Source: JBDRLU01 sp043812795 (lineage in GTDB: Bacteria; Chloroflexota; Dehalococcoidia; Dehalococcoidales; UBA2162). From it: DNA of 37,211 bases. A program made the position numbers and the translations under genes. This document shows, in pieces, positions 1 through 6,964 of this stretch. The stretch spans positions 1 to 37,211 of the forward strand of contig JBDRLU010000045.1 in the NCBI GenBank assembly GCA_043812795.1. The letters run 5' to 3'. Within the stretch, counting starts at the first letter, position 1; every line of letters begins with the position of its first letter. The notes under the pieces were generated by a model. The model was not told the DNA's origin. It made no database searches and saw only the letters and a program-made list of their open reading frames with translations.

Positions 1-334
1 TGCCCTGATAGGAGCATAACTCATTTTCACATTTATACTGTGCTCGTTTGAGAATCGCTTCCCTCTGACCTTGTGAAAGTGGTTCTCTATCGGATGCGAC
101 TTTCTCAAAAACTATCCCACCAACTGTATCTTTAACTTGACGACCTAGCCAACCACGTAGTGAAGCATATTTATAAAGAACATATCCAGCAACAGCCAGC
201 AGCACTATTAAGATAATCCAACCAAGAAGAGCATGTTCTTTCCACCAACTGGCAAGTAAGGCATACACGATTATAGCAGCGACTATTGCACCAACCCAAA
301 AATCCTCTTTTACCCTTCTCCTAGGATTAGGCAT
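1..334 (-). CDS. Membrane-anchored protein with possible HNH-type C-terminal domain (3' part beyond the window)
   Basis: Reading leftward from an ATG at 334, an open frame runs without a stop to the window edge (111 codons). AAGGAGG lies 7 bases upstream of the ATG, a strong ribosome site. The protein has a basic N-terminus (MPNPRRRVKED), then two hydrophobic segments at about residues 12-27 and 33-53, then a soluble part. The last visible residues (REAILKRAQYKCENELC) resemble the start of an HNH endonuclease domain, in which Arg-x-Cys-x-x-Cys often follows a helix of this kind. A TATAAT lies on this strand at 391-386, without a good -35. The HNH reading is an inference because the catalytic His-Asn-His part lies outside the window. 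The frame, start and membrane segments are seen directly. Confidence 0.7.
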   Translation of the reverse strand, partial: MPNPRRRVKEDFWVGAIVAAIIVYALLASWWKEHALLGWIILIVLLAVAGYVLYKYASLRGWLGRQVKDTVGGIVFEKVASDREPLSQGQREAILKRAQYKCENELCSYQG

Positions 335-438
335 ATGCTTCCTCCTTGTAACGTTGCTACCCAAATTGGTGCTTTTCTTTCTGCCATTATACAACTTGGA
401 GTGTGGTCTCTTTATAACATATGATTGACACCCAGCCC

Positions 439-1380
439 CTAGCTTTTTCTCGCCAGTACCTGCCGGACGGCCTGTTCGATATCGCCGGCCGTCAGGCCGT
501 ACCTTTTCAGTAATTCCGCGGCTTTACCGGACTTGGCGAAGGTATCCTTGAGAGCGACAAACTCCATGGGCACCGGCTGATTTTTGACGACAATACGGGC
601 CACCGTGCTACCCAGTCCGCCGTGCTCGAGGTGCTCTTCGGCGGTAACGATAGCTCCCGTATCCCGGGCCGCCTGGATAATAGCGGCCTCGTCGATTGGC
701 TTTAAGGTCGGCATGTTAAGGACACAGCAATCAATACCTTCTCGTTGGAGGTTAGCGGCGGCCTCCAGGGCGGCGCCGACCATCAGGCCGGAAGCAATAA
801 CCGTGACATCGCCGCCATGCCTCATCGTCACGGCTTTGCCCAGGGTAAACTGGTAGTCTTTGGTGCAGACCAGCGGCATCTTGGGACGGCAGATTCTGAT
901 GAAAAAAGGGCCCTCGGTGGTGGCGGCCACCCGCACGGCCTGGGCCGTCTCGATGGCATCCGCCGGCACGATGACGGTAAAACCGGGAAGGGAACTAATC
1001 AGAGACAGGTCTTCGATGGCATGATGGGAAGCGCCGTCTTCACCGACAGTAATGCCGCCATGAGTGACGACCAGCTTAACATTAAGCCTGGAATAGGCAA
1101 TTGACATGCGAATCTGGTCGAAACAACGCCCGGGTACGAAAACAGCAAAGGTGCTGGCAAAAGGTATTTTCCCGGAGGCGGCCAGCCCGGCAGCGATACT
1201 AATCATGTTCTGCTCGGCAATGCCGCAGTCGAAAAAACGGTCGGGAAATTCGCGGGCGAAAAACTGGGTCATACTGGACTTGGATAAGTCGGCGTCCAGC
1301 GCCACGATATCCGGGTTTTCTTTACCGAGCTTGACCAGGGTCTCGCCGTAAGCCTCCCGCAGCGAAACTTCTTCCGGCAT
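439..1380 (-). CDS. Transketolase, C-terminal subunit (pyrimidine-binding and C-terminal domains)
   Basis: This is the second half of a split transketolase of 313 residues. It carries the thiamine-diphosphate pyrimidine-binding domain (about 1-170) and the transketolase C-terminal domain (about 185-313). Family landmarks seen are FDCGIAEQNMISIAAGLA (the catalytic glutamate region that activates the cofactor), GITVGEDGASHHAIEDL and a C-terminal EEHLEHGGLGS. With its upstream partner it should move two-carbon ketol units between sugar phosphates in the non-oxidative pentose phosphate pathway; a DXP-synthase-like role is less likely. It starts 5 bases after the stop of the N-terminal subunit gene, so the two are co-transcribed and probably translationally coupled. 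AAGGAG lies rather far upstream, inside the previous gene. Split transketolases are common in Chloroflexota, Firmicutes and archaea. Confidence 0.93.
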   Translation of the reverse strand: MPEEVSLREAYGETLVKLGKENPDIVALDADLSKSSMTQFFAREFPDRFFDCGIAEQNMISIAAGLAASGKIPFASTFAVFVPGRCFDQIRMSIAYSRLNVKLVVTHGGITVGEDGASHHAIEDLSLISSLPGFTVIVPADAIETAQAVRVAATTEGPFFIRICRPKMPLVCTKDYQFTLGKAVTMRHGGDVTVIASGLMVGAALEAAANLQREGIDCCVLNMPTLKPIDEAAIIQAARDTGAIVTAEEHLEHGGLGSTVARIVVKNQPVPMEFVALKDTFAKSGKAAELLKRYGLTAGDIEQAVRQVLARKS

Positions 1381-1385
1381 GGTAG

Positions 1386-2252
1386 TTACCCCAGCTCCTT
1401 CAGCGCCCGTTCCATTTCGGCGGCATTGGGTGCGTTGCCATGGAAATTAACATTGTTCTCCATGAAGCTGACGCCTTTACCTTTGATGGTGTGGGCGATG
1501 ATGACGGTGGGCTGACCTTTGATTAACTTGGCTTGATTAAAGGCGTCAATCAATTGAGGAAAGCTGTGGCCATCGACGTCGATAACATGCCAGCCGAAGG
1601 CCTGCCATTTTTTATCGAGGGGTTCCAGGTTCATGATGTCGCGGTTCCAGCCATCGAGTTGTAATTCGTTATGGTCGATGATGGCGACCAGATTATCGAC
1701 TTTGAAATGAGCAACGGCCATGGCTGCTTCCCAGACCTGACCTTCGTCGCATTCGCCGTCGCCGAGCAAAACGTACACCCGGTACGACTGCGAGTTTAAT
1801 CGGCCGGCCAGCGCCACACCCAGGCCAAAAGATAGGCCCTGCCCGAGAGAGCCGGAGGACATTTCGACGCCCGGTGTCCGCGTACGGTCAGTATGTCCCT
1901 GCAAGCGGCTGTCCAGTTGCCTGAGCGTGGTAAGTTCTTCAACGGCGAAATACCCACATTCGGCGAGTGTGGCATAAAGCACCGGCGCCGCATGTCCCTT
2001 ACTGAGGATGAACCTATCCCGGTCCGGCCATTTGGGGTTTTGGGGATTATGCTTCAATACCCGGTAGTAAAGCGTAGCCACAATCTCAACGGCGGATAGA
2101 GAGCCACCGGGATGGCCGCTACCGGCTCCGCCAATCATAGTGATAATATGACGGCGCAGTTTTTTGGCCAGCGCTTCCAGTTCGGGCACGGATGGTGTCT
2201 TTTCTCCGACATGCAGGTCTGACTCTGTCCTGGGTTTATTACCGGCTGGCAT
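1386..2252 (-). CDS. Transketolase, N-terminal subunit (TPP-binding)
   Basis: This 288-residue protein is the first half of a two-gene transketolase. It shows GSGHPGGSLSAVEI near residue 44 and the thiamine-diphosphate motif GDGECDEGQVWEA followed by the conserved Asn in DHNELQLDG, the GDG-x(n)-N signature. KGHAAPVLYA and SGSLGQGLSFG are also typical. The first 20 or so residues are a variable extension, but the ATG at 2252 has an AGGA at 2262-2259 and no better internal start is visible. It is upstream of and coupled to the C-terminal subunit gene. A perfect 9-bp hairpin directly abuts its ribosome site (see separate entry). Confidence 0.93.
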   Translation of the reverse strand: MPAGNKPRTESDLHVGEKTPSVPELEALAKKLRRHIITMIGGAGSGHPGGSLSAVEIVATLYYRVLKHNPQNPKWPDRDRFILSKGHAAPVLYATLAECGYFAVEELTTLRQLDSRLQGHTDRTRTPGVEMSSGSLGQGLSFGLGVALAGRLNSQSYRVYVLLGDGECDEGQVWEAAMAVAHFKVDNLVAIIDHNELQLDGWNRDIMNLEPLDKKWQAFGWHVIDVDGHSFPQLIDAFNQAKLIKGQPTVIIAHTIKGKGVSFMENNVNFHGNAPNAAEMERALKELG

Positions 2253-2262
2253 AGTATATCCT

Positions 2263-2286
2263 GAATAACGCTCCGAGGCGTTATTC
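2263..2286 (-). promoter_or_regulatory. Hairpin abutting the ribosome site of the transketolase gene
   Basis: GAATAACGC and GCGTTATTC form a perfect 9-bp stem with a 6-base loop (TCCGAG on the plus strand). In the minus-strand transcript the stem ends directly at the AGGA that serves as ribosome site, 10 bases before the start codon. There is no T-run, so it is not a classical terminator. A role in limiting translation or stabilising the 5' end is an inference. Confidence 0.5.
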
Positions 2287-2337
2287 TACAACAGTTTCTC
2301 TGGTTAGTCCATAGTCCATCTGACAACCTATCCCCTT

Positions 2338-2391
2338 CCCCTTCCCTTAAAAGGGAAGGGGAAAATAAGAATAAGAGGGCGAAGCCCTCTT
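2338..2391. repeat. Hairpin repeat, G/C-tract family, copy 1
   Basis: Two adjacent stem-loops occupy much of the 328-base gene-free stretch 2253-2580. The first is CCCCTTCCCTT paired with AAGGGAAGGGG (2338-2361, 11 bp). The second is AAGAGGGC paired with GCCCTCTT around GAA (2373-2391, 8 bp). The same pair of hairpins, in either order, recurs near 19751, 22744 and 31308, always between genes. They may act as terminators or REP-like elements. Apart from these, the hairpin at 2263 and the promoter at 2566, I see nothing else in this stretch. Confidence 0.75.
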
Positions 2392-2565
2392 CTAACAACT
2401 CCCTGTAGATTATCCCAAGCCCAAGTAATAGGTGCAAAAGATTTTGAAAATCATTCGATTGAAAAGTTAAGAAATAGGGATTTTGGGAAACTTTCTCTAC
2501 ACTTCGGCTGGTAGACGGGCCGAATGGGTTTAACTCAGACTTATTCAACAGTTTACAGGTAGTGT

Positions 2566-2571
2566 TATAAT
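2566..2571 (+). promoter_or_regulatory. -10 box (TATAAT) just before the membrane protein gene
   Basis: A consensus TATAAT ends 9 bases before the ATG at 2581. The best -35 (TTCAAC at 2544-2549, 16-base spacer) is poor. No Shine-Dalgarno sequence lies between. Transcription would begin about 3 bases before the ATG, so the message would be nearly leaderless. Confidence 0.5.
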
Positions 2572-2580
2572 AATCGGCGA

Positions 2581-3045
2581 ATGGAAAATACTAACGGAAT
2601 CAAATCTTATATGCGAATATGTTGGTATGTCTGGCTACCTCTGGTGATTCTCTTACTCACTTCTCGTTATACTATATTCAGAGACGCTTCTGAAGATATC
2701 CTTTCAACTTTACTAGGAATTTATATTGCTCCGATCTGGTTGGTGATGGTGATATTAAACTATTTGGAATTACATCGCTTGATGAGTTACTTAAAACAGA
2801 ATCATAGGCACAAATGGGAGGAAATAAAGATTGCTCCAATTTCGCATATACGGGAGAATCTAGAAGCAACTCTTTCGGGTAAAGCACTTCGGAGGTCTAT
2901 CAGGCTTATAGTGTTTTTATATTCCAAGGACGATTTAAGTGACAGAGTGGTTGGGGAATTGAAAAAGAACTATAGACGATTCTTAGCGCTACCTCTAACA
3001 ATATTCTTTACTTTTATAGCCCTGCTATTTCTATTTTTACAGTGA
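2581..3045 (+). CDS. Small membrane protein, function unknown
   Basis: This 154-residue protein is not assigned to a family. It has hydrophobic segments at about 14-26, 40-62 and 136-153 and a charged middle section (about 70-130) rich in Lys and Arg that probably faces the cytoplasm. It ends in a run of Leu, Phe and Gln, as in short integral membrane proteins. There is no ribosome site upstream, but a TATAAT ends 9 bases before the ATG. Base composition is more AT-rich than the flanking metabolic genes, similar to the other orphan membrane genes at 17402 and 30757, which hints at acquisition or relaxed constraint. It stands alone and faces the convergent tmk gene. Confidence 0.65.
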   Translation: MENTNGIKSYMRICWYVWLPLVILLLTSRYTIFRDASEDILSTLLGIYIAPIWLVMVILNYLELHRLMSYLKQNHRHKWEEIKIAPISHIRENLEATLSGKALRRSIRLIVFLYSKDDLSDRVVGELKKNYRRFLALPLTIFFTFIALLFLFLQ

Positions 3046-3142
3046 ATAAAACTGTATCTCACACGCGTAGTCCAATTTTCAGGTTTTTCAGAGTGACAGT
3101 CTAAGAAATGCCGTATTACTTACGTATGAACCCCATTTTTAG

Positions 3143-3763
3143 TTATTGGGCAGCTAGCAGTATATGTACCCGCTCCCAGATAATACCGGCTATTTTGGCC
3201 CTCGATTGCCGTGCGTCTATTACCAGCCATCTATCCGGCTCGCTTTCAGCCAGTTTGAGAAAACCCTGGCGGACCCGCTGATGAAAGTCTATTTCTTCCT
3301 GTTCGAAACGGTCAGGCTTTTGCTTCCGCTTGCGGGCTAACCCCTCTTCAACAGGCAGGTCAAGCAGTACCGTCAGGTCGGGCTTGATACCGCGGGTGGC
3401 TATCGCCGTAACGGCTTCGACCATAGCTAAATCCAGCCCCCGGCCATAGCCCTGATAGGCAATCGTCGAATCGACATAGCGGTCGCAGATAACGACTTTG
3501 CCATCGTTTAGACCGGGCTGGATAACTTCTTCAATTAACTGGGTACGTGAGGCATTAAAGATAAGTAGCTCGGCCAGTGGAGACATATATTGTCCTTGCG
3601 ACCACTTGAGCCAGCGGGCCAGCTTCTCGCCGAGGGGAGTGCCGCCGGGCTCATGGGTGAAGACAGCCGGAATATTCAGACGTACCATTTTGCGGTAGAG
3701 CGCCTTGGCCTGCACACTCTTCCCGCTGCCTTCCCCACCTTCGAAGGTGATGAACAGGGCCAT
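3143..3763 (-). CDS. tmk: Thymidylate kinase
   Basis: This is dTMP kinase, which phosphorylates dTMP to dTDP with ATP in dTTP synthesis. At 206 residues it has the family's usual length. The P-loop GGEGSGKS is at residues 9-16. The DRY-type motif CDRYVDSTIAYQGYGRGLD contains the conserved Arg that binds the dTMP phosphate, and the LID region ARKRKQKPDRFEQE supplies basic residues. It begins 3 bases after the surE stop, with GAGGTG in the surE tail serving as its ribosome site, so the two genes are translationally coupled. The C-terminal WERVHILLAAQ is a normal ending. Confidence 0.96.
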   Translation of the reverse strand: MALFITFEGGEGSGKSVQAKALYRKMVRLNIPAVFTHEPGGTPLGEKLARWLKWSQGQYMSPLAELLIFNASRTQLIEEVIQPGLNDGKVVICDRYVDSTIAYQGYGRGLDLAMVEAVTAIATRGIKPDLTVLLDLPVEEGLARKRKQKPDRFEQEEIDFHQRVRQGFLKLAESEPDRWLVIDARQSRAKIAGIIWERVHILLAAQ

Positions 3764-3766
3764 GTC

Positions 3767-4561
3767 TTACACCTCGTTCTTTTGCAATCTACCGAAAATT
3801 TCCGAGCAGAGGCCGTCAGTAAAGCCGGATGATGAGCCATTATGCGGGTAAGTGTGCAGCGGAGTAATGGAAATATGTCCCTGGTCGATTGCCCAGATAT
3901 CGGTCATCTCATCGTGGTGTTTCTCGTTAGCTCTCTGCCGTACCAGCCAGTAATACTTCCGTTTCCCGTCATGTCCCTCGGATACAGTCTCAATATGACT
4001 ATGGTTGGCCAAACGTGTCGTCTTTATGCCGCCGATATTATCCACCGATAAGCCGGGGAAGTTTATATTGAGGAAAGTATTCTGGGGTAACGTACTGGAG
4101 TTGATTTTAGCCGCCAGCAATGCGGCTAACCTGGCGGCATCGCCCAGGTGCTGGCTATCGCCCGGTGAAATTGAGACAGCCAGAGCAGGCAGGCCACGCA
4201 GGTAACCCTGCAACGCCGCACCCACCGTCCCTGAAATAAAGACATCGCTGCCCACGTTCAGGCCGTTGTTTATTCCGGATACTACCAGGGCTACCTCATT
4301 CCCGGCCAACTTTTCTAAAGCCAGAATAACGCTGTCCGCGGGTGTGCCCTCGACGGAATAGGCTTCGATATCCGGTACCAGAGGCCTGACTTTCTGTGCC
4401 CGCAGTGGCTGGCTAAGCGTAACCGCCGTACCGACCGCGCTCTGCTCGCGGTCAGGGGCAACTACTATCACGGGAGCAACTTTATTTAGTTCTCCGGCTA
4501 ATATCCACAGGCCTTCAGCGAGGATACCGTCATCGTTAGTCACCAGTATTTTCCCAATCAT
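3767..4561 (-). CDS. surE: 5'/3'-nucleotidase SurE
   Basis: SurE is a metal-dependent phosphatase acting on nucleoside monophosphates and short polyphosphates, linked to stationary-phase survival. The metal site motif VTNDDG lies at residues 7-12. VAPDREQSAVG, SVEGTPADSVILAL and VSGINNGLNVGSDVFISGTVGAALQG are all diagnostic. A longer frame reaches 4717, but it would run through the divergent XRE gene and its promoter, and family members begin right before the first strand. The ATG at 4561 (MIGKILVTNDDG, 264 residues) is therefore preferred, although only a weak GGTTGAG precedes it. It forms an operon with tmk downstream. Confidence 0.94.
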   Translation of the reverse strand: MIGKILVTNDDGILAEGLWILAGELNKVAPVIVVAPDREQSAVGTAVTLSQPLRAQKVRPLVPDIEAYSVEGTPADSVILALEKLAGNEVALVVSGINNGLNVGSDVFISGTVGAALQGYLRGLPALAVSISPGDSQHLGDAARLAALLAAKINSSTLPQNTFLNINFPGLSVDNIGGIKTTRLANHSHIETVSEGHDGKRKYYWLVRQRANEKHHDEMTDIWAIDQGHISITPLHTYPHNGSSSGFTDGLCSEIFGRLQKNEV

Positions 4562-4621
4562 CTCAACCAGTTTAGCATAGCCAAGGGAGCGGGGCAAAGA
4601 TGATGATGTCAAACAAACGCG

Positions 4622-4650
4622 TTGACATTTGCCAATTGGCAAACTATAAT
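4622..4650 (+). promoter_or_regulatory. Perfect consensus promoter with palindromic operator in the spacer
   Basis: TTGACA at 4622-4627 and TATAAT at 4645-4650 are both exact sigma-70 consensus hexamers with the ideal 17-base spacer. Sixteen of the 17 spacer bases form a perfect palindrome, TTTGCCAATTGGCAAA (4628-4643). A dimeric repressor bound there would block RNA polymerase. The start codon follows 6 bases after the -10, which fits a leaderless transcript. Binding by the XRE protein encoded immediately downstream (autoregulation) is the simplest inference. The divergent surE start is only 60 bases away. Confidence 0.85.
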
Positions 4651-4656
4651 GCTGCC

Positions 4657-5049
4657 GTGGACAAAAATAGAAGCCATCTGAGTGGCATCCTGAAACAACA
4701 GAGAATTTCATTATCACTAACCCTTCAGGACCTTTCCGCCAGGTCAGCGGTATCGGCCTCTCATCTCGGCCGGATTGAGCGAGGGGAGCGTTTTCCTTCA
4801 GCGCGTATCCTGCGCAAAATCGCCAAACCGCTAGGCTTTACCGAAGATGAGATTTTCACGTTGGCCGGCTACCTGTCCCCACAACCTTCCGGCATAGCCG
4901 AGGAGAGGCCACCATACGGCAGCGAGCGATTAGACCCCTATGTTGCTCGTGTGCTTGCCCAGGAGCCGGTTGAAATACAGCGGGCTGTCCTCGGTATTCT
5001 CGCCATCTTGAAGAGCCTTGCCAAGGGTATGAAAGAAAACAACCGATAG
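4657..5049 (+). CDS. XRE-family helix-turn-helix regulator, probably autoregulated and leaderless
   Basis: This 130-residue protein has a Cro/C1-type helix-turn-helix at about residues 8-65 (ILKQQRISLSLTLQDLSARSAVSASHLGRIERGERFP), with the expected SxSHLGRIERG recognition segment. The C-terminal half (DPYVARVLAQEPVEIQRAVLGILAILKSL) is helical and probably dimerises. The open frame extends upstream to 4600, but that part contains the promoter. The GTG at 4657, placed about where transcription should begin, is the sensible start, and there is no ribosome site. It is a typical repressor layout. The regulated genes are unknown; surE-tmk lies divergently and the glycosyltransferase follows. Confidence 0.85.
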   Translation: MDKNRSHLSGILKQQRISLSLTLQDLSARSAVSASHLGRIERGERFPSARILRKIAKPLGFTEDEIFTLAGYLSPQPSGIAEERPPYGSERLDPYVARVLAQEPVEIQRAVLGILAILKSLAKGMKENNR

Positions 5050-5107
5050 TTACCCGGACAAATTTAGTCCACCCGACCCCCAGCCATCGCTTTCATCAAG
5101 CATAGGC

Positions 5108-5137
5108 TTGACAGGAAAAGAAACAGAGCTTCATAAT
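5108..5137 (+). promoter_or_regulatory. Candidate promoter upstream of the GT-C gene
   Basis: TTGACA (5108-5113) and CATAAT (5132-5137) are separated by 18 bases. The start codon at 5203 is about 60 bases beyond the expected transcription start. I see no strong ribosome site in that leader. Confidence 0.5.
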
Positions 5138-5202
5138 GGTCGGCACGGGTCTGGAGCCGCGTTACGTCACCAGCCTGAATCAATGTGTGAAATCCCATAT
5201 CA

Positions 5203-6744
5203 ATGAAGAAATACTTTCAAATAGGTCAGCGAGGACTCGCCGACTATCATTACTGCCTCCTTTTTCTCCTTCTTGCGGCGGCTCTGTATGCCCTGGTATT
5301 TTCTCTGAACTTTGATGGTCTCCGGTCGCCAGACCAGATGGATTACGCACAAATAGCCAGACACCTTTACGCTGGTGATGGCTTCGAGACTAGCTACATA
5401 ACCCCCCTATCATTTGCATTCAATGACTCAATAAACAATCATCCGAACCTCTGGCGTCCGCCGCTGTATCCGCTTATTGTCGCCGCTGCGTTTCACATCT
5501 TTGGCGTTAATGATGCTGCCGTTACCATAGTCTCCGGATTTTTTTACGTGGCACTCATTCCACTCGTATATCTCTTTGGCAAAGAGATATTTAACAGGAA
5601 GGTGGGGCTGTGGGCAGGTGCAATTTCACTTGCCTCTGTCGTTTTGGTTAACCTTGGTATGCAAGGTCTGACGGAAACTATGTTCACATTCTTTTTCATA
5701 CTAACCCTGTACCTGCTTTACCGGCGTACCAACCCTCTTCTCGTCGGCTTTGTGCTGGGACTTTGCTATCTAACACGATATAACGTATTATTCCTGCTTC
5801 CAGGCGTCTTGTGGTTCATGTACAAGGAATATACTAACCAGGTGAGATGCTTCCTGGAACTGGCCGCAATTTTCCTGGTGACCGTGTCACCCTGGTTAAT
5901 CAGGAACTTCATCGTTACCGGTAACCCTCTTTTTACTTTACAAACTTATGAGATAGCGATGTTTAACGACATCCATCCGGGCTACTTCCTCTACGGAGCC
6001 TTCCAGCCTGTTGAACCGTTACGATTTGTTATCTCGTATCCCTTTGTGGTACTCAAGAAGATGGTCTCCGGCGCGGCAGACTTTTTTGTCGAAATCCCTA
6101 GAATGATGTTTAATTTTTTTGTGCCGGCAACAGCTTTGGCGGCTATTTTCGATTTAAAGGAACTCAGCAAAGACAAAAGAATAGTCAACTTACTCGTATC
6201 TGCAGGACTAATGATACTTCTCCAAGCAGTTATCCTGTCAGCAACACACGCTATAGTGCGCTTATTTGTTCCATTTGTGCCTATCGTTATCATTTTCGCA
6301 AGCTATAAGATTACGGACATAACAAACGCCCCCCAGACCAAAGCCGTACGTAATGCGGTGACGTGCCTGTTTATCATTCTGATAATAGTCGCCAATACGG
6401 CAGGAGTATTTCTGTTTAATTACTCCGGTGCTGACTATGTTCATCCTGACGAGATAAACTATATTCAGGCGACGGTGAACACGGATGGTGCGGTAGTGAC
6501 GGACGTACCATGGATGGTCGCCTGGCACTGTGAAAGGACGGGAATATGGTTCCCATTGACTTACGAATCGATGAAATCTCGTCTTCCGGACGTACAGTAC
6601 TTATATTTTAGTCCAGATTTGAAGAATAACCCTCGTGAGGACAACATCAACGAAGAATACCTTGACAATCCTGCCTTCCGGCAGCAGTTTAAACTCGTGA
6701 AAAGTTTTGATTCAGGAGCACTTCTTTTCGAGAAGTCTCAATAA
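5203..6744 (+). CDS. GT-C membrane glycosyltransferase, ArnT/PMT (GT39/GT83)-like
   Basis: This 513-residue polytopic membrane protein has about 10-12 hydrophobic segments. After the first membrane helix it shows DQMDYAQIARHLYAGDGF, the family's acidic first-loop site, and then LWRPPLYPLIVAAAFHIFG, the conserved RPPLYP motif of ArnT/PMT_2-type enzymes. A soluble C-terminal part (about 410-513) contains ATVNTDGAVVTDVPWMVAWHCERTG. Such enzymes move a sugar from a polyprenyl-phosphate donor to a lipid or protein on the outer face of the membrane. The true donor and acceptor cannot be read from sequence. The next gene is an STT3 oligosaccharyltransferase, which suggests a shared surface-glycosylation theme. 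No clear ribosome site precedes the ATG. Confidence 0.85.
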   Translation: MKKYFQIGQRGLADYHYCLLFLLLAAALYALVFSLNFDGLRSPDQMDYAQIARHLYAGDGFETSYITPLSFAFNDSINNHPNLWRPPLYPLIVAAAFHIFGVNDAAVTIVSGFFYVALIPLVYLFGKEIFNRKVGLWAGAISLASVVLVNLGMQGLTETMFTFFFILTLYLLYRRTNPLLVGFVLGLCYLTRYNVLFLLPGVLWFMYKEYTNQVRCFLELAAIFLVTVSPWLIRNFIVTGNPLFTLQTYEIAMFNDIHPGYFLYGAFQPVEPLRFVISYPFVVLKKMVSGAADFFVEIPRMMFNFFVPATALAAIFDLKELSKDKRIVNLLVSAGLMILLQAVILSATHAIVRLFVPFVPIVIIFASYKITDITNAPQTKAVRNAVTCLFIILIIVANTAGVFLFNYSGADYVHPDEINYIQATVNTDGAVVTDVPWMVAWHCERTGIWFPLTYESMKSRLPDVQYLYFSPDLKNNPREDNINEEYLDNPAFRQQFKLVKSFDSGALLFEKSQ

Positions 6745-6924
6745 GAGATGCCTTCTATTGCCACCCTCAAACACTCATCCAATCGTACTCTGGAGCCAGA
6801 AAAGAGCGTAAACGCGGCGATACGGTAGGCGCTTGACGATATTATTCAACAACCCACCTATCGCCATGTATCATGGACATTTAATATCAGAGTTGCAGCG
6901 GTAGCCTGACATATCTGTTAAAGT

Positions 6925-6953
6925 TTGAAATCAAGGTTCGATAATGTTATGAT
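6925..6953 (+). promoter_or_regulatory. Promoter of the STT3 gene
   Basis: TTGAAA (6925-6930) and TATGAT (6948-6953) each match five of six consensus bases and have a 17-base spacer. The ATG at 6965 is 11 bases beyond the -10, so the leader would be about 5 bases, and no ribosome site is present. Confidence 0.65.
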
Positions 6954-6964
6954 AGTGAGCTAAA

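Noticed and set aside
2135..2548. A 137-residue minus-strand protein
   Set aside because: The frame runs through the hairpin repeats and overlaps the transketolase start in another frame; it has no ribosome site or domain.
4562..4717. Longer SurE with an N-terminal extension
   Set aside because: It would overlap the XRE gene and its promoter, and SurE proteins start at the strand before VTNDDG.
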